Positions 45,660 to 54,196 of a DNA stretch of 64,000 nt are shown piece by piece; the stretch's first letter is position 1; each line of letters opens with the position of its first letter. Made by a program: the position numbers and the translations under genes. Under the pieces are notes generated by a model, which searched no databases, was not told the origin of the DNA, and saw only the letters and a list, made by a program, of their open reading frames with translations. Source of the DNA: Streptomyces kronopolitis (GTDB lineage Bacteria > Actinomycetota > Actinomycetes > Streptomycetales > Streptomycetaceae); contig NZ_BMND01000006.1 of the NCBI RefSeq assembly GCF_014646275.1, positions 1 through 64,000 of the forward strand, read 5' to 3'.

Positions 45660-46675
45660 GAGGTGCTTCTCTCGGGTTCGGCCGGGCTCAGGGGCTGGTG
45701 GTCCGCCGCGGCGGGCGTCGCGGCGGGCGTCGCGGCGGGCGTCGCGGCGGGCGCCGGGGGCGTCGCGGCGACCGTCATCCACACGCCCACGGCGCACAGC
45801 ACCAGGAACAGGAAGTCCACCGGGCCCGGCGCGGGCGCCTCGCCCCACGCCCACTCGCCCAGCCGCACCAGGAACGGCACGGTCAGGGCGACGGCGGAGG
45901 TGAACAACGGGCCCTTGCGCAGGATCAGTTCATGGGAGAGCAGGAAGACGGGCGCGGTGAGCACCGCGCCGAGCGCCGCGACGCCCGCCCACTGACCGGC
46001 GCTGATGGTGCCCAGCGGTACGAGGACGACGGCGGCCAGCCCCAGCATGGCCGTGCCCGCGCCGGTGACCGCGGGGAGCGCGGCGATGGGGGGCACGTCG
46101 GACATGTGCTGGCGGTAGACGTAGCCGTACAGGGCGTAGGCGAACGTGCCGGCGAGGGCGAACAGGACGCCGGTGACCAGCACCCCGCCGCCGGCTCCGC
46201 CGTCCGCCGGGCCCTCGCCCAGCGCGTAGCCGAGCGCCGCGGCGACCGCGAGGACGGCTCCCACGACCTTGCGGAGCCCCGCCTGTTCGCGGAAGGCCAC
46301 GATGCCGATGGCGAAGGTGAGGCACGGCAGGAGGGACACCACCAGGCCCACCCGGGACGCGCCGATCCGGTCGACGCCGAGCAGCGTCCCCGTGTAGTAG
46401 GCGAAGAAGCCCAGGAAGGCGAGGAGCGCGACGGCCCGCCACCGGCCGGCGCCGGCCCGGATCGCGGGCCAGGTCCGGGGCCGCAGCGCGGAGAGCGCGC
46501 TGATCGCCACGAAGCTCGCCGCGGTGCGGCCGGCCGCGACGGCCAGCGGCGGGGTGTCGCTGACCAGCTTCCCGGACACCACCCACCCGGTCGCCAGCAG
46601 CAGCACCATCAGGCACGACAGGACGGGCACCACCAGGCGGTCGTCGCGGCCCGCACGGGGCCCAGCCGGGCTCAC
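45656..46675 (-). CDS. EamA family exporter
   Basis: DMT superfamily transporter, 339 aa, with two EamA repeats and about ten transmembrane helices. Visible helices include VLSCLMVLLLATGWVVSG, LLAFLGFFAYYTGTLLGV and VGLVVSLLPCLTFAIGIVAF. The C-terminal tail consists of Pro-Ala-Ala-Thr repeats encoded by a 12-bp tandem repeat. Family members export amino acids and small metabolites, so it may export the product of this operon. GTG start at 46675 overlaps the previous stop (GTGA). Confidence 0.88.
   Translation of the reverse strand: MSPAGPRAGRDDRLVVPVLSCLMVLLLATGWVVSGKLVSDTPPLAVAAGRTAASFVAISALSALRPRTWPAIRAGAGRWRAVALLAFLGFFAYYTGTLLGVDRIGASRVGLVVSLLPCLTFAIGIVAFREQAGLRKVVGAVLAVAAALGYALGEGPADGGAGGGVLVTGVLFALAGTFAYALYGYVYRQHMSDVPPIAALPAVTGAGTAMLGLAAVVLVPLGTISAGQWAGVAALGAVLTAPVFLLSHELILRKGPLFTSAVALTVPFLVRLGEWAWGEAPAPGPVDFLFLVLCAVGVWMTVAATPPAPAATPAATPAATPAAADHQPLSPAEPERSTS
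45711..45754. repeat. 12-bp tandem repeat in the exporter C-terminus
   Basis: About 3.6 copies of GCGGGCGTCGCG, encoding Pro-Ala-Ala-Thr repeats at the C-terminal tail of the EamA protein. Length variation among strains would be expected. Confidence 0.85.
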
Positions 46676-47949
46676 CACTCCGCCTCGGCGAAGCGCAGCG
46701 GCGGCAGCCCGGCCAGCTGCTGCTTGGCCCGCAGCAGGACGCGCTGGTCCTCGGTGAAGCGGTAGCGCTGCTTGGCCTCGCCCTCCGGCAGATAGCTGCG
46801 GACCAGGGCCTTCGCGGCGGCCCGGTACTCGTCGTCGGTGGTGACCCGCTCCTCCAACTCCTCGACGGTGGCCACGTACTGGCGCAGGGCGTCGAGCGCC
46901 TTGTCCCGGTCCAGCCGCAGCAGCCCGCCGCCCTCGGGCGAGCCCGTCAGCGCGCCGTGCTCGCGCAGCCAGGAGTAGAGGAAGACGCCGGTGCCGGAGT
47001 CGAAGTTGCGGGTCGCGTCGTCCGCCAGCGGATAGCGGAAGACGCGCTCCAGCAGGATCATGTCGATCTGCTCCTGCGCGAACGGCACCCCGCCGTCCGC
47101 ACACGCGAGGACGGTCCTGGCGTCGACCTTGGTCTCCTCCAGGAGGCCCACGAACCAGTTCATCTTCAGCGCGATGTGCTGATCGAACGGCCAACGCCCC
47201 TGGTAATGCAGGGAGTCGTGCAGATAGCCCCAGATCGCGCGGGCCTCGAAGCAGACCTCCGGGGCCAGGCCGGACGAGGCCCGCGGCACGGAGTCGGCGG
47301 TGAGCACCGCCTCGGCACCGGGCAGGGCGTACGTCTCGTGGATCTTCCGCATCTTGTTGTAGAAGAACATCGCGTACGCCTGCTCTTCGACCTTGTCGCG
47401 CGCGGCCACGTTCTCGGGGAAGAACACGATGCAGTTGCCGTGCGCGAAGCCGTGGCTGCCCGCGATCAGCACCAGCGACTGGCAGTTGTTCCTGGGGTGG
47501 GGAAAGTCCGCGGCCAGTCGCGGCAGCGCGGCGGGCTCCTTGCGCAGCGCGAAGAAGCAGTCGAGGCGCTTGCCGACCGGCGGCACGCTGTTGGTGCTCT
47601 GCGCGGGAGCCAGGAAGAACACCGGCGCCCCGTCCTCCGGCGGCCGGAGCGCGTCCCGGGAGCGGGCGAAGTGCGGTGCCCGGTCGAGGCCTTCGGCCAG
47701 CCAGTCGTCCACGTCGTCGGCCAGCGCGTCGGCCTGCCGGGCGTGCCCGTTGCGGCCGTACCAGGCGGTCGCCTCGTCCCGGATCGCGGTGAGCAGTTCC
47801 CGGTCGGCGGCGCCCGGCTCGGGCACCGCGCCGTTGTCGGCCTGGCGCAGCCGGAAGCGGTTGACCTTGGGGATGAGGGAGGCCGCGAGGTCCGCGGCCT
47901 CGGCCCGCAGGGCGGCGCCGAGCGGGGCATGGGCCGGCGCGGTCGTCAC
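46672..47949 (-). CDS. DUF6421-type protein, possible metalloenzyme
   Basis: A 425-aa soluble protein of a family I know only as a streptomycete DUF (number from memory). Its middle part is rich in conserved-looking His and acidic residues: GSHGFAHGNCIVFFPEN (H166, H170), FEARAIWGYLHDSLHYQGRWPFDQH (E235, H244, H248, H258) and LLEETKVD (E271). The E-x8-HDxxH arrangement could bind a metal, so an oxygenase or hydrolase is possible. There is no signal peptide. It is translationally coupled on both sides (GTGA overlaps), directly after the BacA-like gene, which suggests it acts on that enzyme's product. Confidence 0.7.
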   Translation of the reverse strand: MTTAPAHAPLGAALRAEAADLAASLIPKVNRFRLRQADNGAVPEPGAADRELLTAIRDEATAWYGRNGHARQADALADDVDDWLAEGLDRAPHFARSRDALRPPEDGAPVFFLAPAQSTNSVPPVGKRLDCFFALRKEPAALPRLAADFPHPRNNCQSLVLIAGSHGFAHGNCIVFFPENVAARDKVEEQAYAMFFYNKMRKIHETYALPGAEAVLTADSVPRASSGLAPEVCFEARAIWGYLHDSLHYQGRWPFDQHIALKMNWFVGLLEETKVDARTVLACADGGVPFAQEQIDMILLERVFRYPLADDATRNFDSGTGVFLYSWLREHGALTGSPEGGGLLRLDRDKALDALRQYVATVEELEERVTTDDEYRAAAKALVRSYLPEGEAKQRYRFTEDQRVLLRAKQQLAGLPPLRFAEAEW

Positions 47950-48545
47950 AGCTGCGCTCCGGCGGTCTCCAGCCGGCCGGCCGGCGCGTCCACCGCGAAC
48001 ACCTGGTGGATGGTGAAGATCATCGGCACCGGGCCGAAGTCCCGCAGGACGCGCAGCCCGTACCGCTCGGCGGCGACGATGGTCGTGATGCACCCCTCGC
48101 TGCGGCCCGCCGCGCAGTCGATGGCGGCCTGGGAATTGCTCGGCACCAGCCGGGACCCGGCCTCGGCGGGCACCAGTCCGACCGGGGCGGGGTGGGTGGA
48201 GACGGTGGCCGGGGCACTTGCTCCCGCGCTGGCCAGGACCATGTTGTGGGTCGGCATGAGGAAGCTGTCGACCATGTGCAGCCGGTGCAGGTTCGAGAAC
48301 GTCAGGGTGTGCAGCGCCGGGTAGACCGCGCAGGCCGCCAGCGCGTGCTCCCCGTCGTCGGGCACCGCGTCCAGGGCGGCCTCCAGCGACGGGTGGAGTT
48401 CGACCGTCCCGTCGATGCCCCGGCGGTGCAGCCACTCGTGGGCGGCGGTCTCCAGATTCGTCCCGTGCGGGCCGAGTGTGTGGACGTGGCGGATGCGGTC
48501 CGCGCCTATGCCCGTACGGCGGCACGGCTCAGTGGCCATGGTCAT
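47946..48545 (-). CDS. BacA-type prephenate decarboxylase-like protein
   Basis: A 199-aa protein with the prephenate dehydratase fold: LGPHGT (24-29), STHP (116-119), SNSQAA (136-141) and GCITTIVAAERYGL (151-164). It lacks the TRF motif that dehydratases need, and the sequence there reads FGPVPMIFTIHQVF, similar in shape to the corresponding end of B. subtilis BacA. The ACT regulatory domain is also absent. BacA, SalX and AerD decarboxylate prephenate without aromatisation, giving dihydro-hydroxyphenylpyruvates used for bacilysin, salinosporamide and aeruginosin. First gene of the five-gene operon. Confidence 0.75.
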   Translation of the reverse strand: MTMATEPCRRTGIGADRIRHVHTLGPHGTNLETAAHEWLHRRGIDGTVELHPSLEAALDAVPDDGEHALAACAVYPALHTLTFSNLHRLHMVDSFLMPTHNMVLASAGASAPATVSTHPAPVGLVPAEAGSRLVPSNSQAAIDCAAGRSEGCITTIVAAERYGLRVLRDFGPVPMIFTIHQVFAVDAPAGRLETAGAQL

Positions 48546-48704
48546 GATTCCCCCTGCTGACGCGGTCCCTGGTGAGGCCAGGGGCCGGATCCCCGTGAGG
48601 GCCGGTGGATCTCACCGGCCCGGGGCGTCGGCAAACGGCACGACGCCCAACAGAGAAGATCAAACAAGCCGGGGCTGTCCCGTGCAAGGGATCTGGTACC
48701 GCTT

Positions 48705-48725
48705 CTTGCATTTCAAATGCACAAG
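48705..48725. promoter_or_regulatory. Operator-like palindrome upstream of the BacA-like operon
   Basis: TGCATTTCAAATGCA is a perfect 7+7 palindrome around one base (48707-48721), extended by CT/AAG outside with one bulged base. It lies 160 bases upstream of the BacA-like start, in a locally AT-richer stretch, and may bind a regulator of that operon. Confidence 0.5.
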
Positions 48726-48861
48726 TAGGGACAAATATGTCGTGCCGGTGAAAGTCCGGCTTTCCGTGGACGGCGGTGTGCGCCGCTTCCGCGGCCGGCG
48801 GCGCGAGGGCCCCTACGCCTCGAATCGATAACGTCCGCGCAGTGGAGGGTTTTGCGCCAGG

Positions 48862-48875
48862 TCTACGCGCGTTAA
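48862..48875. promoter_or_regulatory. Nucleoside-regulon operator, copy in front of the BMP gene
   Basis: TCTACGCGCGTTAA, matching TCTACGCGYGTAGA at 12 of 14 positions, 51 bases upstream of the lipoprotein GTG. Related sites lie before deoA (56774) and add (61496). Confidence 0.6.
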
Positions 48876-48926
48876 TCTCCCACAAGCCAGCGCCAAAGGG
48901 GGCGCTTAGAGCGAAGGGAAGGCCCC

Positions 48927-49958
48927 GTGCGTCGGGTCATCAGGATTGCCGCCGCGGCTACCGCCACCACGTGTCTCGCGTTCACCGCCACCGCGTGCGG
49001 ACAGAGCTTCGCCGAGGCCAATCGCGCCAAGCACGCGGGTGTCGGACTGGCCTTCGACATCGGCGGCCGGGACGACCACTCGTTCAACGAGGCGGCCGCC
49101 CGCGGTACCGAGGACGCCCAGAAGAAGCTGGGCGTCAAGGTCAAGATGCTCACCGCCAAGAACGGCGAGACCGAGGCGGACCGCGAGCAGCGGCTGTCGT
49201 CCTTCGCCGAGGCCGGCTACAACCCGGTCATCGGCGTCGGCTTCGCCTACAGCCAGTCCGTGCAGAACGTCGCCAAGGACTTCCCCGCCACCACCTTCGG
49301 TGTCGTGGACGCCGTGCCCCAGGGCAAGAACGTCGACGCCATGGTCTTCGCCGAGCACGAGGGCTCCTACCTGGCCGGCGTCGCCGCGGCGCTGAAGAGC
49401 AAGACCCACAATGTGGGCTTCATCGGCGGCGTGAACAACGCGCTGATCCAGAAGTTCCAGGCCGGCTTCGAGCAGGGCGTACGCGACACCGACCCGAAGA
49501 CCAAGGTCGTCTCGCAGTACCTCTACCCGAACAACGACAAGGGCTTCAACGACCCGGCTGCCGCCAAGGCGAAGGCCGCGGGCATGATCGACAGCGGCAT
49601 CGACGTGATCTACACGGCGGCCGGACAGTCGGGCGCCGGCTCCATCGAGGAGATCAGCAAGCACAAGGGCGTCTGGGCGATCGGCGTGGACTCCGACCAG
49701 TACCGCCAGCCCGGTCTGGCCCAGTACAAGGACCACATCCTGACCTCGGTCGTGAAGAACGTCGATGTGGCCGTGTTCGACCTGATCAAGAGCTACGAGG
49801 CGCACAAGCCGCTGACCGGCATCCACGCCTACGACCTCAAGCACCAGGGCGTCTCGCTCGCCACCTCGGGCGGCTTCATCAAGGACATCGAGCCGCAGAT
49901 CGACGCGGCCCGGAAGAAGATCATCGAGGGCAAGGTGAAGGTCAAGGAGACGCCGTAG
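48927..49958 (+). CDS. BMP family nucleoside-binding lipoprotein
   Basis: Basic membrane protein/PnrA-like solute receptor, 343 aa, for purine or pyrimidine nucleosides. The signal peptide ends in a lipobox with Cys at residue 24 (TATAC). The mature domain shows VGLAFDIGGRDDHSFNEAA, NPVIGVGFAYSQSV, TTFGVVDA and VWAIGVDSDQY, all family blocks. GTG start at 48927 with GAAGGGAAGG upstream. First gene of an importer operon that continues with an ATPase, two permeases and cytidine deaminase. Confidence 0.94.
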   Translation: MRRVIRIAAAATATTCLAFTATACGQSFAEANRAKHAGVGLAFDIGGRDDHSFNEAAARGTEDAQKKLGVKVKMLTAKNGETEADREQRLSSFAEAGYNPVIGVGFAYSQSVQNVAKDFPATTFGVVDAVPQGKNVDAMVFAEHEGSYLAGVAAALKSKTHNVGFIGGVNNALIQKFQAGFEQGVRDTDPKTKVVSQYLYPNNDKGFNDPAAAKAKAAGMIDSGIDVIYTAAGQSGAGSIEEISKHKGVWAIGVDSDQYRQPGLAQYKDHILTSVVKNVDVAVFDLIKSYEAHKPLTGIHAYDLKHQGVSLATSGGFIKDIEPQIDAARKKIIEGKVKVKETP

Positions 49959-50094
49959 TCAGACGCCGCAGCCAGGGACGACGGTCCACCCCGGGACGCC
50001 CCCGGGGGAAGGCCCCCGCGTCCGCTGCGACCTTCCGGTCCCGCTTTCCCGCTCTTCGTCCTTTCCGCACCGTCATCCCCGAGGGGAGTGCGCC

Positions 50095-51756
50095 ATCAAC
50101 GCAGCATCCACGAGCAGTGGCCCGGCCGGCCCGGACGCCCCCGCTGTAGAACTCCGCGGAATCACCAAAAGGTTCCCCGGCGTCGTGGCCAACCACGACA
50201 TCCATCTCACCGTGCGCCGCGGTACCGTCCACGCCCTCTGCGGCGAGAACGGTGCCGGCAAGTCCACCCTGATGAAGATCCTCTACGGCATGCAGAAGCC
50301 GGACGAGGGCAGCATCGCGCTGGACGGCGAGCAGGTCACCCTGCAGACCCCGGGCGACGCCATCGCCCGCGGCATCGGCATGGTCCACCAGCACTTCATG
50401 CTGGCCGACAACCTCACCGTCCTGGAGAACACCGTCCTCGGCGCGGAGAAGCTGCACGGCATCGGTGCCGGCGCCCGCGCCCGGATAAAGGAGCTCTCCG
50501 ACGCCTACGGGCTGCACATCCGCCCGGACGTGCTGGTCGAGGACCTCGGTGTGGCCGACCGCCAGCGGGTGGAGATCCTCAAGGTCCTCTACCGCGGCGC
50601 CCGCACCCTCATCCTCGACGAGCCGACCGCGGTCCTGGTCCCGCAGGAGGTCGACGCGCTCTTCGACAACCTGCGCGAGCTCAAGTCCGAGGGCCTGACC
50701 GTCATCTTCATCTCGCACAAGCTGGGCGAGGTGCTCTCGGTCGCCGATGACATCACCGTCATCCGGCGCGGCACGACCGTGGCCTCGGTCGAGCCGTCCG
50801 AGACCACCCCCAAGCAGCTCGCCGAGCTGATGGTCGGCAGCGAACTCCCCTCGCCGGAGACCCGCGAGTCGACCGTCACGGACCAGGAGATGCTGCGGGT
50901 ACGCGATCTCCACCTGTCCGCGACCGACTCCGACGGCGTCGTCCGCACCGTCCTGGACGGCATCTCCTTCACCATCCACAAGGGCGAGGTGCTGGGCGTC
51001 GCCGGTGTCGAGGGCAACGGCCAGGCCGAGCTGGTCGAGGCCGTCATGGGCACCCGCACCCCCGACCACGGCACCGTCGTCCTGGACGGCACGGACCTGT
51101 CCGGCGCCTCCACCCGCGCCCGGCGCGAGGGCGGCGTCGGCTACATCCCCGAGGACCGCCACCGCCACGGCCTGCTGCTGGAAGCCCCGCTGTGGGAGAA
51201 CCGCATCCTGGGCCACGTCACCGAGCGGCCCAACAGCAAGGGCAAGCTGCTCGACCTGGCCGGCGCCCGCAAGGACACCGCGCGCATCGTCGCCGAGTAC
51301 GACGTGCGCACGCCCGGCATCGAGGTCACCGCGTCCTCGCTCTCCGGCGGCAACCAGCAGAAGCTGATCGTCGGCCGCGAGATGAGCCACCGGCCCAAGC
51401 TGCTGATCGCCGCCCACCCCACCCGCGGGGTCGACGTCGGCGCGCAGGCGCAGATCTGGGAGCAGATCCGCGAGGCGCGGCGCGAGGGCCTGGCGGTGCT
51501 GCTGATCTCTGCCGACCTGGACGAGCTGATCGGGCTGTCCGACACCCTGCGGGTGATGTACCGGGGCCGGCTGGTCGCGGACGCGGATCCCGCCGTCATC
51601 ACCCCGGAGGAGTTGGGCTCCGCCATGACCGGTGCCGCCAGCGGCCACCTCACCGCGCCGGAGGACGGCGCGACGGAAGACGGCGCTGCGGAAGGCCGCA
51701 CGTCCCAGGACGGTGCGTCGGACGGCGCCGGCGAGCAGGGCGGTGAGCAGAAGTGA
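50095..51756 (+). CDS. Nucleoside ABC importer ATPase, apparent ATC start codon
   Basis: ABC ATPase of 553 aa with two nucleotide-binding domains. The first has GENGAGKST, a degenerate signature (LGVADRQRVEI) and LILDEPTAVL; the second has a degraded Walker A (VEGNGQAE), LSGGNQQKLIVGREM and LLIAAHPTRGVD. This is the usual YufO/NupO asymmetry. No ATG, GTG or TTG lies in frame between the upstream stop and GTG 50185, which would remove the conserved first strand AVELRGITKRFPGVV. An ATC at 50095 with GGGGAG six bases upstream is the likely start. The next permease overlaps the stop. Confidence 0.9.
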   Translation: MNAASTSSGPAGPDAPAVELRGITKRFPGVVANHDIHLTVRRGTVHALCGENGAGKSTLMKILYGMQKPDEGSIALDGEQVTLQTPGDAIARGIGMVHQHFMLADNLTVLENTVLGAEKLHGIGAGARARIKELSDAYGLHIRPDVLVEDLGVADRQRVEILKVLYRGARTLILDEPTAVLVPQEVDALFDNLRELKSEGLTVIFISHKLGEVLSVADDITVIRRGTTVASVEPSETTPKQLAELMVGSELPSPETRESTVTDQEMLRVRDLHLSATDSDGVVRTVLDGISFTIHKGEVLGVAGVEGNGQAELVEAVMGTRTPDHGTVVLDGTDLSGASTRARREGGVGYIPEDRHRHGLLLEAPLWENRILGHVTERPNSKGKLLDLAGARKDTARIVAEYDVRTPGIEVTASSLSGGNQQKLIVGREMSHRPKLLIAAHPTRGVDVGAQAQIWEQIREARREGLAVLLISADLDELIGLSDTLRVMYRGRLVADADPAVITPEELGSAMTGAASGHLTAPEDGATEDGAAEGRTSQDGASDGAGEQGGEQK

Positions 51757-52919
51757 GCACCTCCACCACGACCCCGGCCAAGAACCCCGCCGTGGACGCC
51801 ATCGCCAGGAGCGCCACCCGCGACAAGGTGATCCTCGCGATCGCCGCGCCCGTCCTGGCCATCGTCGCCGCGATAGTGATCTCCTCGCTGGTGTTCCTCG
51901 CGTCCGGCGAGAACCCCTTCCGGGCCTACGGGATCATGGCCGACTACGGCCACTACAGCGACAGCCAGGTCTGGATCATCAACAAGGCGGTGCCGTACTA
52001 CCTTTCGGCGCTGGCGGTCGCCATCGGCTTCCGCATGAACCTCTTCAACATCGGCGTCGACGGCCAGTACCGCCTGGCGGCCTTCGCGGCCGCGGCCGTG
52101 GGCGGGGCCATCGCCCTCCCCGGCGCGATCCAGATCATCCTGCTCATCGTCATCGCGATGCTGGTGGGCGCCCTCTGGTCGGGCATCGCGGGTCTGCTGA
52201 AGACCACCCGCGGCGTCAGCGAAGTGATCACCACGATCATGCTGAACGCCATCGCCGCCTCGATCATCGGCTACTTCCTGCAGGACGGCCGCCTCGCCAT
52301 CAAGGACGGCAACCTCCTGCACACCAAGTTCCTCCCGGAATCCAGCCACTTCTTCTCCTTCCCCACCCACCCCAAGCCGGTCTACGGCTTCGTGGTGATC
52401 GCGGTGCTGGCCGGCGCGCTGTACTGGTTCGGCATCAACCGCACCCGCTTCGGCTTCGACCTGCGCGCCGTCGGCGCCTCCGAGTCGGCCGCCGAGGCCA
52501 GCGGCGTCAGCGTCAAGCGCATGGTCGTCAGCAGCATGCTGCTGTCGGGTGCCGCGGCCGGCCTGGTCGGCATGCCCACCCTGCTCGGCGAGTCCTTCCA
52601 GTACGGCACGGACTTCCCGGCCGGCATCGGCTTCACCGGCATCGCCATCGCCCTGCTCGGCCGCAACCACCCGGTCGGGATGGCCTTCGGCGCCCTGCTG
52701 TGGGCGTTCCTCGACCGCACCGGCTCCCGCCTGGAGTTCGAGGGCTACGCGCAGGAGATCGTCGGCGTCATCCAGGGCGTCATCGTGCTCTGCGTCGTCA
52801 TCGCCTACGAGATCGTGCGCCGCTACGGGCTGCGCCTGCAGCAGCGCAAGGTCGGCGAGGAGCTGGCCGCGCTGTCCACCGCCGACAAGTCGGACAACAA
52901 GCCGGAGGTGTCGGCGTGA
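51753..52919 (+). CDS. Nucleoside ABC importer permease 1
   Basis: Membrane permease of 388 aa, BPD_transp_2 family, about nine transmembrane helices. Family block RTTRGVSEVITTIMLNAIAASIIGYFLQ corresponds to the cytoplasmic loop contacting the ATPase (KTTRGVSEVITTIML), and NRTRFGFDLRAVGASESAAEASG is present. GTG overlaps the ATPase stop (GTGA), so translation is coupled. Confidence 0.93.
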   Translation: MSTSTTTPAKNPAVDAIARSATRDKVILAIAAPVLAIVAAIVISSLVFLASGENPFRAYGIMADYGHYSDSQVWIINKAVPYYLSALAVAIGFRMNLFNIGVDGQYRLAAFAAAAVGGAIALPGAIQIILLIVIAMLVGALWSGIAGLLKTTRGVSEVITTIMLNAIAASIIGYFLQDGRLAIKDGNLLHTKFLPESSHFFSFPTHPKPVYGFVVIAVLAGALYWFGINRTRFGFDLRAVGASESAAEASGVSVKRMVVSSMLLSGAAAGLVGMPTLLGESFQYGTDFPAGIGFTGIAIALLGRNHPVGMAFGALLWAFLDRTGSRLEFEGYAQEIVGVIQGVIVLCVVIAYEIVRRYGLRLQQRKVGEELAALSTADKSDNKPEVSA

Positions 52920-54196
52920 GTACGGACCTCAAGACCGCGACGAAGCTCGCGGTCCCCGGGAAGAGCGGGCGGCGCAAGCTGACCTACCCCTGGATCCTGC
53001 TGATCATCGCCGGCGCGCTGGTCGCGGTCTCCGTCCTGCGGGCCGTCACCGGCACCGCGGACCTCACCTCCACCGGCCAGTTCGGCGCCGCACTCAGCGC
53101 CGCCGTGCCGATCGGCCTGGCGGGCCTGGGCGGACTGTGGTCCGAGCGGGCCGGCGTGGTCAACATCGGCCTCGAAGGCATGATGATGCTCGGCTCGTTC
53201 GCGGCCGGCTGGATCGGCTGGCAGCACGGCCCCTGGGCCGCGGCGCTGGCCGGCGTCATCGGCGGCGCGCTCGGCGGCCTCATCCACGCGATCGCCACCG
53301 TCACCTTCGGCGTCGACCACATCGTCTCCGGCGTCGCGGTCAACATCCTGGCGCTCGGCGCCACCCAGTACCTGGCCACCCTGTGGTTCGGCCAGGAGGG
53401 CAGCGCGGCCATGCTGGCCGGCGGCAACGACAAGCAGTCCCCGCCGATGCCCGACATGCCGAGCTTCACCGTCCCCGGCCTGTCGGACTGGCTGAACTCC
53501 GTCGAGGGCCACCACTGGTTCCTCGTCTCGGACCTGGCCGGCATCCTCGGCGCGGCCGTCACCAACGTCTCCTGGCTGACGCTGCTGACCATCGGCCTGT
53601 TCGTCGGCACCTTCTACGTGCTGTGGCGCTCCTCGTTCGGCCTGCGGCTGCGCTCCTGCGGCGAGGCCCCGGTCTCGGCCGAGTCGCTGGGCGTCAACGT
53701 CTACTCGTACAAGTACGCGGCGGTCCTGGTCTCCGGCGCGCTGGCCGGCCTCGGCGGTGCCTTCCTCTCCATCGGGGTGCACTTCTACCAGGACGGCCAG
53801 ACCGGCGGCCGCGGCTACATCGGCCTCGCCACGATGATCTTCGGCAACTGGCGGCCGGGCGGCGTCGCGATGGGCGCGGGCCTGTTCGGCTTCATGGACG
53901 CCATGCAGCTGCGCAGCGGCGGCCCGACCGTCCACGCCCTGCTGCTGGGCCTGGCCGCCCTGCTCGCGGTGATCGCGCTGCTGAAGCTGCGCGCCGCCAA
54001 GCGCACCCAGGCCGCGCTGTCGGCGCTGGCCGCCGCCGTCCTCATAGGCTGGTACTTCCTGGCCGACACCGTTCCGCTGGAACTGGTCGAGGCGAGCCCG
54101 TACATCGCCACCCTGCTCGTCCTCGCCCTCTCCGCCCAGCGACTGCGGCCCCCGAAGGCGAACGGCAGGCCCTACCGCCGAGGACAAGGCACATGA
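52916..54196 (+). CDS. Nucleoside ABC importer permease 2
   Basis: Second permease of the importer, 426 aa, with family blocks LGGLWSERAGVVNIGLEGMM, IVSGVAVNILALGATQY, LWRSSFGLRLRSCGEAPVSAESLGV and YIGLATMIFGNWRPGG. The GTG at 52916 overlaps the preceding stop. It forms a heterodimer channel with permease 1 in this family. The final helices near the C-terminus (ALAAAVLIGWYFLADTVPL) are an extension relative to shorter members. Confidence 0.93.
   Translation: MSTDLKTATKLAVPGKSGRRKLTYPWILLIIAGALVAVSVLRAVTGTADLTSTGQFGAALSAAVPIGLAGLGGLWSERAGVVNIGLEGMMMLGSFAAGWIGWQHGPWAAALAGVIGGALGGLIHAIATVTFGVDHIVSGVAVNILALGATQYLATLWFGQEGSAAMLAGGNDKQSPPMPDMPSFTVPGLSDWLNSVEGHHWFLVSDLAGILGAAVTNVSWLTLLTIGLFVGTFYVLWRSSFGLRLRSCGEAPVSAESLGVNVYSYKYAAVLVSGALAGLGGAFLSIGVHFYQDGQTGGRGYIGLATMIFGNWRPGGVAMGAGLFGFMDAMQLRSGGPTVHALLLGLAALLAVIALLKLRAAKRTQAALSALAAAVLIGWYFLADTVPLELVEASPYIATLLVLALSAQRLRPPKANGRPYRRGQGT

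Larger units (their letters stand above)
48546..48926. other. Divergent intergenic region with two operator-like palindromes
   Basis: The 381 bases between the BacA-like operon and the nucleoside importer operon. It holds a CTTGCATTT/AAATGCACAAG palindrome at 48705-48725 and a TCTACGCGCGTTAA site at 48862-48875 (both listed). GC is lower around 48700-48745. No ORF is supported. Confidence 0.5.

Noticed and set aside
45711..45754. Repeat array considered as CRISPR
   Set aside because: Units are 12 bp, contiguous without spacers, and in frame within the exporter gene.
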